Assembly (NCBI GenBank): GCA_043101635.1
Contig: JBICIE010000035.1
Location: 1 to 18,854, forward strand
Length of the DNA stretch: 18,854 nucleotides
Direction of reading: 5' to 3'
Origin: CAYMJK01 sp043101635
GTDB lineage: Bacteria; Planctomycetota; Phycisphaerae; Phycisphaerales; UBA1924
The translations under genes and the position numbers were made by a program. The first letter of the stretch is position 1. Every line of letters starts with the position of its first letter. Shown one piece after another: positions 7,385 through 14,540 of this stretch. The notes under the pieces were generated by a model, which saw nothing but the letters and a program-made list of their open reading frames with translations, did no database searches and was not told the origin of the DNA.

Positions 7385-9289
7385 ATGGAGATGAGCCGGG
7401 CCGACCAGACCACGACCCCGGCAGGAAGTCGCCGGCTCGCTCCGCTCTGGGCGCTCGGCGAGGGCCTCCGGCTCATCCGCCGCAATGTCCGCGAGGCCCT
7501 GCTGTACTTCCTTGCCATCGAGCTGGCCACGATCATCGTCGTGTCCCCTCTCATCACCTGGGCGCTGTACCGGCTCCTGGCGCTGACCGGCGAACCGGTG
7601 CGCCTGAACTACGGCCTCCTGGATCTCCTCCTCGAACCGAGGCTCCTGATCGGCGTGCTCTGGCTGCCCGTGCTGGCCTGGATCGCCATGCTCAACACGG
7701 GTGGCCTGGTCGCGATGACCGCCCGTGGCCACCAGCAAGTCCGGCTGTCCGTCGGCGCCGCGTTCGCCCACACCCTGCGCTGTCTGGCGCTGGTGCGCGG
7801 CGCGGCGCTGCTGAAAGCGGCCGCGTACTTCGCCCTGATCCTCCCGGGCGTTGGAGCCCTGGCGGCCGCCATCGTTTCCGGCGCGCTGCTCGGCCTTCCG
7901 GACAGCGCGCTGTTCGAGATCATCCCCGCTTCGGCCCCGCTCGTCCTGGCGCTCGTCGTGCTCGGGGCGATCAGCGCTGCGCTGGCGCTGTGGCTGACGG
8001 TCCGCTGGTGTTTCGTGTTTCATGGGGTGGTCGTCGACGGCCTTGCCCTTGGGCCGGCCTTTGCGCGCAGCGCCGCGCTCGGACGAGGACGGCGCCGGCC
8101 CTTGCTGCTCCTCATCGTCGGCGCAGCGCTGGTGGTCGCGGCGACGCTTGGTCTGGGCGCCGGGCTCCTGGCGCTTCTCAATGGCCTGGTCATGCGGCTT
8201 GCCGGCGGCGTGTCGACATCCTCGCTGACCTGGATCGGCGCCCTGCTGGTCGCGGTCAACGTCGGCGCAGCTTCAGTGCTGGCATGGCTTTGCGCCTACT
8301 GGACCATCGCGGTGACGACCGCGGCGTACTTCCGGCTGCGTGACCCGGAACCGGCCGCCTGGCTCGAGGCGCGGCCGGCCAGGGCGCCGACCCGCGTCGC
8401 AGCGCGCATCTGGCTGGCGGCGGCGGCGCTGATCCTGATCGTCGCCGCGGCATTGACGGCGCCGGATGTCCGCCGGACCATGGACGCGGTCCAGCAGAAG
8501 GTGCTCATCACCGCCCATCGCGGCAGCGCGAGCCGAGCCCCCGAGAACACGCTCGCCGCGGTGCGCGCTGCGATCGAGGATGGCGCCGATCTCATCGAGA
8601 TCGACATTCAGCAGGCTGCCGACGGCGGCCTGGTGCTGATGCACGATCTGACGCTCGCGCGGACGACGGGCCGCCCCGAGCGCGTGTGGGAGCTGAGCAC
8701 GGACCAGCTCACCAGCATCGACGCCGGATCGTGGTTCGGCGACGAGTTTGCCGGCGAGACCATCCCGACCCTGGAACAGGTCATCGACACCGTCCGCGGC
8801 AAGTGCATGCTCAATATCGAGATCAAGCTGCACGGCCGCGAGCGCGACCTCGCCGAGACCCTGATCGCGCTGCTCAAGCGGGAGCAGTTCTCCGGCGACT
8901 GCATCGTGACATCCCTGGACTACGCCGTGCTGACCGAGATTCGCCGGATCGCGCCCGAGATTCCCGTCGGCATCATCATTACCGCGTCGATCGGCAACGT
9001 GCGATCGCTCGATGTGGACCTGTTTGCTGTGCAGCCGCTGATTGCGACGACGGGGTTCATCGCCCGGGCCCATCGGCAGGGCCGGCCCGTGCACGTCTGG
9101 AGCCTCAACGACCCTCGGAACATGCACACCGCCATCGACCGCGGCGCCGACGGCATCCTGAGTTCGGAGCCCCGCCTCGTCCGCCGGGTGCTCGAGTCGC
9201 GCACGCCCGCCGACGACGCCCGCGCCCTGATGCTGCGCCTCTTCGGGCGGCCCGGCCCCATGGCCCCGGCGCCGGCGGGCTGGGAATGA
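7385..9289 (+). CDS. glycerophosphodiester phosphodiesterase with N-terminal membrane domain
   Basis: A 634-residue protein. Residues 35-320 form a multi-pass membrane domain with long hydrophobic stretches, like the GPDPase_memb region of large bacterial enzymes, and a further helix follows at about 341-358. The catalytic GDPD barrel runs from about 372 to 605. It begins ITAHRGSASRAPENT (H378, R379, E387) and continues with EIDIQ (E405, D407) and HDLTL (H420, D421), the standard acid-base and metal-binding set. NIEIKLH, VHVWSLND and GADGILSSEP close the barrel in the usual order. The enzyme splits glycerophosphodiesters into glycerol-3-phosphate and an alcohol, probably from phospholipid or lipid-linked polymer breakdown. 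It follows the coiled-coil lipoprotein by 9 bp. ATG at 7391 is an alternative start. Which side of the membrane the barrel faces is not settled by the sequence. Confidence 0.9.
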   Translation: MEMSRADQTTTPAGSRRLAPLWALGEGLRLIRRNVREALLYFLAIELATIIVVSPLITWALYRLLALTGEPVRLNYGLLDLLLEPRLLIGVLWLPVLAWIAMLNTGGLVAMTARGHQQVRLSVGAAFAHTLRCLALVRGAALLKAAAYFALILPGVGALAAAIVSGALLGLPDSALFEIIPASAPLVLALVVLGAISAALALWLTVRWCFVFHGVVVDGLALGPAFARSAALGRGRRRPLLLLIVGAALVVAATLGLGAGLLALLNGLVMRLAGGVSTSSLTWIGALLVAVNVGAASVLAWLCAYWTIAVTTAAYFRLRDPEPAAWLEARPARAPTRVAARIWLAAAALILIVAAALTAPDVRRTMDAVQQKVLITAHRGSASRAPENTLAAVRAAIEDGADLIEIDIQQAADGGLVLMHDLTLARTTGRPERVWELSTDQLTSIDAGSWFGDEFAGETIPTLEQVIDTVRGKCMLNIEIKLHGRERDLAETLIALLKREQFSGDCIVTSLDYAVLTEIRRIAPEIPVGIIITASIGNVRSLDVDLFAVQPLIATTGFIARAHRQGRPVHVWSLNDPRNMHTAIDRGADGILSSEPRLVRRVLESRTPADDARALMLRLFGRPGPMAPAPAGWE

Positions 9290-9299
9290 CCGCAGGTGC

Positions 9300-9327
9300 A
9301 AAACAGCCCCCCGAAGGCGGAGGGCTG
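9300..9327 (-). terminator. Rho-independent terminator after tRNA-Pro
   Basis: On the minus strand a 24-base hairpin (9327-9304) pairs CAGCCC with GGGCTG and, inside, CCG with CGG around a CTTCGG-type turn, with one mismatch. It is followed by TTTT (9303-9300) and lies 5 bases after the tRNA 3' end. Confidence 0.75.
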
Positions 9328-9332
9328 CAAAG

Positions 9333-9406
9333 TCGGGGTGATAGGATTTGAACCTACGACCTTCTCGTCCCGAACGAGACGCGCTACCAAGCTGCGCTAC
9401 ACCCCG
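9333..9406 (-). tRNA. tRNA-Pro(CGG)
   Basis: The minus-strand sequence folds as a complete cloverleaf. The acceptor stem pairs CGGGGTG (9406-9400) with CACCCCG (9340-9334), with discriminator A at 9333. The D-arm contains AGCTTGGTAGCG. The anticodon stem TCTCG/CGAGA encloses the loop TTCGGGA, giving anticodon CGG. The T-arm is GTAGG-TTCAAAT-CCTAT. CCA is not encoded: the bases after A are CT, so it must be added enzymatically. The gene lies downstream of the pseudopilin gene on the same strand and ends at its own terminator. Confidence 0.96.
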
Positions 9407-9418
9407 CAGGAAGGGCGG

Positions 9419-9424
9419 ATACTA
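9419..9424 (-). promoter_or_regulatory. possible -10 element of tRNA-Pro
   Basis: TAGTAT on the minus strand lies 12 bases before the tRNA 5' end. A -35 at the right spacing is poor (GGTCGA), so this is a weak call. Confidence 0.3.
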
Positions 9425-9522
9425 GGCCCCGGCGCCGGGCATCGACCAGATCCGGGCGAAACTCCACTGTCAGGCGCGCGCCGATCGCCTGCCCGTCCCG
9501 AACCCCGCCGGCCGGCCGGCCC

Positions 9523-10338
9523 CTACCGGGGCTCCTGGCGGTCGAACTCCGGGACCGCCGCGTACACGTTGTCCTCGTTGAAATCCTGGACGACCTGGTC
9601 GGCGTCCAGCACGACCCCGACCTTGCCATCGGGCCCCGCCGAGTAGAAGTACGGCTGGTTGCCAGGGCAGAAGCCGCCATCGGCGTTGAGGTCCCCCGCG
9701 CTGCCGGAAGCCCCGATCCGGGTGATTTCGTTGATGACCCACGCGCCGCCGCTCGGGGCGTCCCCATACTCCTTCTTGAGGTCGGTGACCTTGAGATTGC
9801 CATCGAAATCCGGGTGAACGAACCGCATCGGGTTGCCCCAGGCGTCGGTCGGGGTGGCCAGTTCCGGCTGGGTGACATCCGGGTCACGCGAGATTCTGTC
9901 CGTCGGCGTCGGGCTGTACGGGCGCAGGAGCTGCGGATCGACCCCGGAAAGGTCCATCGCCCCGGGCACATCCGCGGCAATCTGGAGGAACCAGCCCCCC
10001 GAATTGATCTGCTCAGCCGGGTCGGCCGGGTCACCCCAGGCCCCGTCGGCGACGGCCCAGTAGCTGGTGGTCGAGCCGGTCGAGCGTGGATCCCGGGCCA
10101 CCGCCCGCGGCAGCCGCCCCCGCTCCTGCGTGACCGCCCCCAGCCCGGCATCCAGGATGCTGATCATGTTCAGCGTGGCGCTCTGCTTGCCCGAACCGGC
10201 CACCCGGCCGCCGACCAGCACCACGATGGCCACCAGGACCGAGATGATCCCGATCACCACCAGCAGTTCGATCATTGTGAACGCGGGCAGGCGCCTGCGG
10301 GTCCGCCCGGGGCCGGGGCGCACGGTTGACTGTGGCAT
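9523..10338 (-). CDS. type II secretion/type IV pilus-like pseudopilin (GspG-like)
   Basis: A 271-residue protein. The ATG at 10338 is fixed by AGGAGG 8 bases upstream. The N-terminus has a basic leader (GRTRRRLPA), then FTMIELLVVIG and a hydrophobic helix (about residues 20-44), the classic prepilin signature. Cleavage would fall between Ala19 and Phe20, with Glu at position 5 of the mature protein. An Ala replaces the usual Gly before the cut, which prepilin peptidases tolerate. The C-terminal part carries TDAWGNPMRFV and YFYSAGPDGKVG, the pattern of GspG-type major pseudopilins (DPWGNPY ... SxGxDG), where it contributes to Ca2+ binding. At about 250 mature residues it is longer than a standard GspG. 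No other secretion genes are adjacent, as is common for scattered planctomycete pseudopilins. The tRNA gene follows 116 bp downstream. Confidence 0.88.
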   Translation of the reverse strand: MPQSTVRPGPGRTRRRLPAFTMIELLVVIGIISVLVAIVVLVGGRVAGSGKQSATLNMISILDAGLGAVTQERGRLPRAVARDPRSTGSTTSYWAVADGAWGDPADPAEQINSGGWFLQIAADVPGAMDLSGVDPQLLRPYSPTPTDRISRDPDVTQPELATPTDAWGNPMRFVHPDFDGNLKVTDLKKEYGDAPSGGAWVINEITRIGASGSAGDLNADGGFCPGNQPYFYSAGPDGKVGVVLDADQVVQDFNEDNVYAAVPEFDRQEPR

Positions 10339-10458
10339 CAGCAATGCCTCCTCTGTGAGGCGGGCAGCGCCACCCCTGCCGGGCCCGCACCCCCCATGAT
10401 ACGGCTTCCGGCCGCCCGGGGATGCCCCAGACCGGATGGAAGCGTGGCGCGGGGCGTC

Positions 10459-10464
10459 TACAAT
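10459..10464 (+). promoter_or_regulatory. possible -10 element TACAAT for the 10618 gene
   Basis: TACAAT stands out in a very GC-rich stretch between two divergent genes. Nothing resembling TTGACA lies 16-18 bases upstream, so only the -10 is suggestive. The rest of 10339-10617 holds no convincing gene. Confidence 0.25.
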
Positions 10465-10617
10465 GGCTGCGCGTGATGCAATGTGGCCTCGCGCGAAGAG
10501 CAAAGACTTGCGGCCCCCGAACAGAAGCCTTGCAGGCTCCCCGTCCGTGTCGCCGTCCGCCGGCCCGACAGGACGCTTTTGCAATTCGGTCGCCGCTTCG
10601 ACAACAGGATTGGCGCC

Positions 10618-11274
10618 ATGCTGGATCAGGCAGAGCCCGCCCAGAGCGTTGACAAGCCCGCCTCGGAAATGACCACGATCGAGATCGTGCAGGAGCTCGA
10701 GACGGTCACCAGCCGCATCGAGGCCGAGCGCGTGCGCGAGCGCGAAGCCCGGGCCAAGTACAAAGTCGTCGCCGACGAGGTCGAGCGGCGCGTCAATGAG
10801 ATCCGCGACCGGGCCAACATGCTCGTCCGCGAGCAGCGCCGGCGGCTGGAGTCGTTCACCGGGCTGGTCGGCAACAAGGCCGACGCCCAGGTCGAGCCGC
10901 TGCCTTCAAGCGAGCCGCGGCAGACCAGCGGACGCAGCCCGCAGGGCAGCAACGGCGCTGCGCGCCGGCGCAGGGCCGGGCGCCGCTCCATCGCGGACGC
11001 CATCCTCGATGTCTGGACACTCGACCGCTACAGCGAGCCCTTGACCACCGACGAGATCATCGAGGCCCTCGATGTCGTCGGCTACGAGTCCAGCGCCTCG
11101 CCGCGGTCGCTGAAGAGTTCGCTCAACCAGGCCCTCGCCCGCCTGTGCAAGGATGGCAAGGTGCAGCGCTACCGCCTCGATGGCGACCCCATCCCGCCCA
11201 GCGACACCGTCAGCCGGGCCCGGCGCTACATGCCGGCGCCGGACGCCATCCCCGAGGAAGAGCTGATCGACTGA
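10618..11274 (+). CDS. coiled-coil and winged-helix-like protein, putative DNA-binding
   Basis: A 218-residue, highly charged protein. Residues 20-85 form a predicted coiled coil rich in Glu and Arg. Residues 95-123 are a basic, Ser/Gly-rich linker (NGAARRRRAGRR). Residues 124-188 look like a winged helix: SIADAILDVW, then PLTTDEIIEAL, a second helix with LKSSLNQALARLCKDG, and the wing KVQRYRLDG. This order is similar to HARE-HTH or histone-H1-like winged helices that bind DNA (inference from pattern only). An upstream in-frame GTG at 10483 would add 45 residues without domain-like character, so ATG 10618 is preferred, although its ribosome binding site (AGGA, about 9 bases away) is weak. The gene is convergent with the LamG gene; hairpins follow its stop. 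A role in transcription or chromatin organisation is plausible but unproven. Confidence 0.72.
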   Translation: MLDQAEPAQSVDKPASEMTTIEIVQELETVTSRIEAERVREREARAKYKVVADEVERRVNEIRDRANMLVREQRRRLESFTGLVGNKADAQVEPLPSSEPRQTSGRSPQGSNGAARRRRAGRRSIADAILDVWTLDRYSEPLTTDEIIEALDVVGYESSASPRSLKSSLNQALARLCKDGKVQRYRLDGDPIPPSDTVSRARRYMPAPDAIPEEELID

Positions 11275-11288
11275 GCGGGTAGCTGGGT

Positions 11289-11311
11289 AGCCCCCCACTC
11301 CGTGGGGGGCT
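11289..11311. terminator. perfect hairpin, 10-bp arms, first of two
   Basis: AGCCCCCCAC / GTGGGGGGCT around a TCC loop. It lies 15 bp after the stop of the plus-strand gene and between convergent genes, so it could end transcripts from both sides. There is no T-tract, so it is not a classical Rho-independent terminator. Confidence 0.55.
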
Positions 11312-11323
11312 GGTGCTCCGGGT

Positions 11324-11345
11324 ACCCCCCGACTCCGTGGGGGGT
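11324..11345. repeat. second hairpin, near-copy of the first
   Basis: ACCCCCC / GGGGGGT around GACTCCGT. The core shares CCCCCC-(G)ACTCCGT-GGGGGG with the hairpin at 11289-11311, 34 bp away. A pair of almost identical hairpins suggests a repetitive intergenic element rather than a simple terminator. Confidence 0.55.
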
Positions 11346-11386
11346 TCTGGCCTCGGGCCCGCAAGCCGCGCTCGATCAGCCCCGCG

Positions 11387-12379
11387 TCAGCGCCGGGCCA
11401 CGCGCCGCCCGCGGGCCGACCGGTCGAAGCTGGCAATCGGCAGCATGTGGATCCAGTCGCGCAGGCGGGCGCACGTGTCGAGCGTGTCCGGGAACTTCTC
11501 GAGTGGGAACTCGTCGGCCCCGAAGAAGAAGATCAGGAACTCATCGCAGCCGCGTTTCCATGCGTGAACGATGCCGTCCCAGATGTCCTCCCTCGTGTGC
11601 GTGTATTCGTACACGATCGCTCCCGTGGGTGGATCCACCTGCTTGATCATGTACCTTCCGATGTTGTCGAACCACGGCGCCAGCGGCTTCGCATCAAATG
11701 CGCTGGCGCAGGCGTCGATCCCGGCGCGCTTGAAGTCCCGCACGACCTCGCTGAGCGTATACCCGAATCCGAACTTGCCGCGCACGTTGTTGAGCCGCGG
11801 CGCCGGGGAATAGAGAATCGGAGAGGAATACCCGCCGGGGAAGGCCACGCCGAGGGGGGTATTGAACGACACCGTCTGATTGAGCGAGATCTTGAACGCC
11901 GGGTTGTCGGCGACGAAGGCTCGGTAGTTGCCACACCTCGCATACGGGAAGTAGTCATTGATCGTTGCGAACGCCGACTCGGCCATCGCGTGCATGCGCA
12001 TCATCACCGAGTAGCCGTTCCACCACTCCGCGAACGCGAGGTTCTCCGAGTCGTACATGCTCTTCGTGTCGTCGAATGCCGGGCCGACGCCCTGCTCGGG
12101 GTCGTAGATGTCGCTCAGCGTCGTCCCGCTGGCGCCAAGGAGGTTCTCGGTCGAGGCGCGGCTATCGTCCACCGCGACCGGCCAGGCGCCGACCTGCCGG
12201 TTGGTATTGCCGTCGATGGAAAGCTGCTCGAAGTCCCGCGGCCAGCCCTCGTAGTCGAGGTGGGCTCGCAGCGGGTAGCACAGGTTGCGCCGGTCGCATT
12301 CGCCCTTGAGCGCCTGCCAGAAGTGGTCCATGTACTCCTCGAGCAGCGCCACCCCTCGGCCCGGAACCAGACCGACCAC
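11387..12379 (-). CDS. LamG-domain protein, second B copy, 3' part (after frameshift)
   Basis: This is the C-terminal ~320 residues of the B protein, in the reading frame one base off from the 5' part. Real coding begins at about 12355 (VALLEEYMDHFWQALKGE); the bases up to 12379 are out of phase with the true protein. The region is soluble and rich in Trp, Tyr and acidic residues, for example HLDYEGWPRDFE, ENLAFAEWWNGYS and DDTKSMYD. It looks like a folded enzyme-type domain, perhaps a TIM barrel of glycoside-hydrolase type, but I recognise no family and can assign no catalytic residues. It ends with an Arg-rich tail. It is convergent with the coiled-coil gene, with two hairpins in the gap. 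If the frameshift is real, this half is not translated from the gene's own start. Confidence 0.7.
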   Translation of the reverse strand: MVGLVPGRGVALLEEYMDHFWQALKGECDRRNLCYPLRAHLDYEGWPRDFEQLSIDGNTNRQVGAWPVAVDDSRASTENLLGASGTTLSDIYDPEQGVGPAFDDTKSMYDSENLAFAEWWNGYSVMMRMHAMAESAFATINDYFPYARCGNYRAFVADNPAFKISLNQTVSFNTPLGVAFPGGYSSPILYSPAPRLNNVRGKFGFGYTLSEVVRDFKRAGIDACASAFDAKPLAPWFDNIGRYMIKQVDPPTGAIVYEYTHTREDIWDGIVHAWKRGCDEFLIFFFGADEFPLEKFPDTLDTCARLRDWIHMLPIASFDRSARGRRVARR

Positions 12380-13707
12380 GGCGCCCGCATCGGCTCATCC
12401 GGCTCATCCAGCCAGTCGCGCGGATGCCCCTCCAGCGGGATCCAGTTGGCGCCGCCGAGCCACTTGGCGTACGCCGTCTCGACATCATGATCGAGCCCGC
12501 GAAGCCGGTTGTTCACAAGGCCGTCCGCCCCGATGGCGCGCATGTTCACCGAACCGGCATAGCGGCCCTCCGGCCCCTCGCCCTTGCCGACCATCAGCGA
12601 CTGCATCTCGATGTGGTCGGCGAGCTGCTTGGCGACAAGGGCGAGATCGCGGGCTGGCAGGTAGCGGGTGATCTGCGTCAGGTCGAGATAAGGCGGCAGC
12701 AGGTTGTTGGCATCCGGAAAGTCACAATGAAAGTAGTGCGTCATGTTGGGGTCGTGGCGATCGCGCAGGGCGCGCCGGTACTCCGGCGAGGCGATCACGG
12801 CCAGCGGCCCGTCATACACGAAGAAGTGCGGATCGCGGCGTGAGATCGGGCGAACCGGCCCGCGGTCCACCGGAGACATGGCCACCTGCGTGTAGTTGTA
12901 GCGCATGATCGGCGTCTTGGCTGACCAGTACGGGAGGCCTGCGTTGGCGCTGGGCCATTGGAGAGCCGGTTTCGGCCCGACTGCAGCATCGTTGGACTGA
13001 TTGAACAGCTCCCCAGCATCCTGAGCTTTTTGGTCGTTGTTGACGCGAAGGCCTGAGCGAGTATGCCCCACCAACTGCCAGTAGCTCAGGTCCGGCGCGA
13101 TCCCGATCGCCAGGTCGGCGCCGTCCTGCGGCGGGACGCGACCCTCGTACATCCTCTCGTTGTCGCTCGGCGATCCCCCGCCACCGGCGCCGAGCGCCTC
13201 GTTCCAGATCGCGATGTGCTCGCAGAAGAACGCGCCAGGATTGGGCGGCTGTCCGCTCCCTTGCGCTTCCGCCAGCGCGAAGCGGTCGTATCCCGTGGGT
13301 GTGACCGTGCCCGGCGTGCCCGAGGCGCTCTGGACGGCGGCGTCATCGACGTACAGGTCGACGGTGAACGGCGCCGAGGCGCCGTTCACGACGACCGACA
13401 CGCAGTGCCACTGGCCGGTGGTCACGACGCGGGTCGCCTGCACATGGCCAAGTGCGCCTTTGAGCCGGGCGGCGAGTTGTACGTCGCCACCCCCCGACTG
13501 CGTCGCCTCCAGGATCAGGTGGTCATTGCCGACGGCCGTGCGCCCGTACCACCAGATCGTCCAAGTGTCGCTCGCCCCCGGCGCCGCCTCGAAGTAGAGC
13601 CAGGCCGTGACGGACAACGGAAAACCGTCCGGCATCGTCCCCGATGGATAATCGGCCCGCAACTCGCCCGCCGCCGGATCAAACGAAGTTCGGAATCCAA
13701 CACTCAT
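12115..13707 (-). CDS. LamG-like lectin domain protein, second B copy, 5' part (frameshifted)
   Basis: It starts at ATG 13707, with GAGGAG 6 bases upstream and 20 bp after the A2 stop. Residues 1-175 form a LamG/concanavalin-like jelly roll: TAWLYFE, DTWTIWWYGR, GQWHCVSVVV, VDLYVDDAAV and FFCEHIAIWNEAL, with two Cys (102 and 162) that may pair. A Gly-rich linker (GAGGGGSPSDNE) leads into a larger region (about 200-450) I do not recognise, containing MTHYFHCDFPDANN and GLDHDVETAYAKW. The true frame ends near 12355: after FRAEG the codons turn into an Arg/Ser/Thr-rich shadow to 12115, while the correct sequence continues in the other frame. No signal peptide is visible, which is odd beside its exported A partner. 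LamG domains usually bind glycans or proteins; the function here is unknown. Confidence 0.75.
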   Translation of the reverse strand: MSVGFRTSFDPAAGELRADYPSGTMPDGFPLSVTAWLYFEAAPGASDTWTIWWYGRTAVGNDHLILEATQSGGGDVQLAARLKGALGHVQATRVVTTGQWHCVSVVVNGASAPFTVDLYVDDAAVQSASGTPGTVTPTGYDRFALAEAQGSGQPPNPGAFFCEHIAIWNEALGAGGGGSPSDNERMYEGRVPPQDGADLAIGIAPDLSYWQLVGHTRSGLRVNNDQKAQDAGELFNQSNDAAVGPKPALQWPSANAGLPYWSAKTPIMRYNYTQVAMSPVDRGPVRPISRRDPHFFVYDGPLAVIASPEYRRALRDRHDPNMTHYFHCDFPDANNLLPPYLDLTQITRYLPARDLALVAKQLADHIEMQSLMVGKGEGPEGRYAGSVNMRAIGADGLVNNRLRGLDHDVETAYAKWLGGANWIPLEGHPRDWLDEPDEPMRAPWSVWFRAEGWRCSRSTWTTSGRRSRANATGATCATRCEPTSTTRAGRGTSSSFPSTAIPTGRSAPGRSRWTIAAPRPRTSLAPAGRR

Positions 13708-14540
13708 ACCCGGCTCCTCGTGCCCTTTCAGGGGCACCCGGCCGCGAAGGCGTTCTGAAACTCCAGGAAGTCGAACAGGTCCAGCGTGCGGTCGTAGGCA
13801 AAGTCGGCGTGCCGGTCTCCCACCGCGAACAGGTTCAGAAAGGTAAGGAAGTCAAAGAAGTCGAGTTCGCCACTTCCGTCAAGGTCCGGAGGGCAACTGA
13901 GCAGCCACTTCATTTGGTCCGCAAGAACGCGAACGGCGTTACTGTACGGATCCCACTCGGCGCCGTTGACAATGATCTGCGTAGCTTCGGTCACCACGAT
14001 CGCCGGCCCCCCGGTGACGTATTCCGCGATCACATAGCCATCGGCGCCCGGCGCCAGTACGTCTCCGAAGTCCGGCCACCACTCGAATCCCGGATCGAAG
14101 CATCCCTTGCCCGACTCATCGATGCTCGGATGAAACGGCTCCATCCCCAAGACATCCACGGGCATCGGATGAAGGTCCAAGGCGGCGTCCAATCCAACGA
14201 ACATCTGAAGTTCGGGCCACTCGTCGATCTCCGCATGCTGAATCAGCAGACGCCCACCGCGGCCCATGTGGAGTTCGAGTTCGTCGAAGATCTCATCTGC
14301 CCGAGCCCATCGTTCGTACGAGCGGATGACGACCAGATCCCATGGGCGAGCGCGTAGCCGAGCAAGGAACTCGTCAGTCAGGCTCGTTGCCGATGCGCGC
14401 TCCCCGATGAGAGCAGGCGCGGCAAGGTCGTGCGTCATGCGCCATGTCCAAGGTCGATAGATGAGAATGCGCTCATCCTGCGCCGCACTGGACGATGCCA
14501 GCAATGCGGAAAAGATCGCTGCCTTGACGGCGCGCGTCAT
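13081..14540 (-). repeat. tandem cassette copy 2 (gene A2 plus lectin part of B2)
   Basis: This stretch repeats 14571-16014 in gene order, spacing and protein sequence. A2 and A1 are both 270 residues and differ at about 69 positions by my count. The B lectin domains differ at about 19 of 201 positions. Confidence 0.85.
13728..14540 (-). CDS. exported GC-type dockerin protein, A2
   Basis: A 270-residue protein. The ATG at 14540 has AAGGAG about 8 bases upstream. A Sec signal peptide (residues 1-20, cut before QDERILIY) leads a body (21-215) with a Rossmann/amidotransferase-like rhythm: RILIYRPW, WDLVVIRSYERW, GGRLLIQHAEI, then EPFHPSIDES and GYVIAEYVTGGPAIVV. I see no certain catalytic Cys-His-Glu triad, so an amidotransferase-like fold without that activity is likely (inference). 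Residues 216-270 are a GC-type dockerin: loop 1 DLDGSGELDFFD has good Ca2+ ligands, and loop 2 DFAYDRTLDLFD is degenerate. The protein ends AGCP. Such tails are thought to anchor or sort proteins at the cell surface in Phycisphaerae. Gene B2 follows 20 bp on. The gene lies directly after truncated B1, whose frame overlaps its first 68 bases. Confidence 0.87.
   Translation of the reverse strand: MTRAVKAAIFSALLASSSAAQDERILIYRPWTWRMTHDLAAPALIGERASATSLTDEFLARLRARPWDLVVIRSYERWARADEIFDELELHMGRGGRLLIQHAEIDEWPELQMFVGLDAALDLHPMPVDVLGMEPFHPSIDESGKGCFDPGFEWWPDFGDVLAPGADGYVIAEYVTGGPAIVVTEATQIIVNGAEWDPYSNAVRVLADQMKWLLSCPPDLDGSGELDFFDFLTFLNLFAVGDRHADFAYDRTLDLFDFLEFQNAFAAGCP

Noticed and set aside
8273..9301. 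A 342-codon minus-strand frame opposite the phosphodiesterase
   Set aside because: The plus strand carries the complete GDPD active site; this frame has shadow composition only.
10339..10584. Upstream extension of the pseudopilin
   Set aside because: AGGAGG before ATG 10338 and the position of the prepilin leader fix the start; the extension lacks coding character.
11447..12490. A 347-codon plus-strand frame opposite B2
   Set aside because: Low-complexity Arg/Val/Glu composition, whereas the minus frame gives Trp/Tyr-rich folded-protein sequence.
13719..13737. Hairpin GTGCCC/GGGCAC over the A2 stop codon as a terminator
   Set aside because: It sits in an 18-20 bp A-B gap, lacks a T-tract, and its counterpart after A1 is poorly conserved; read-through to B is more likely.
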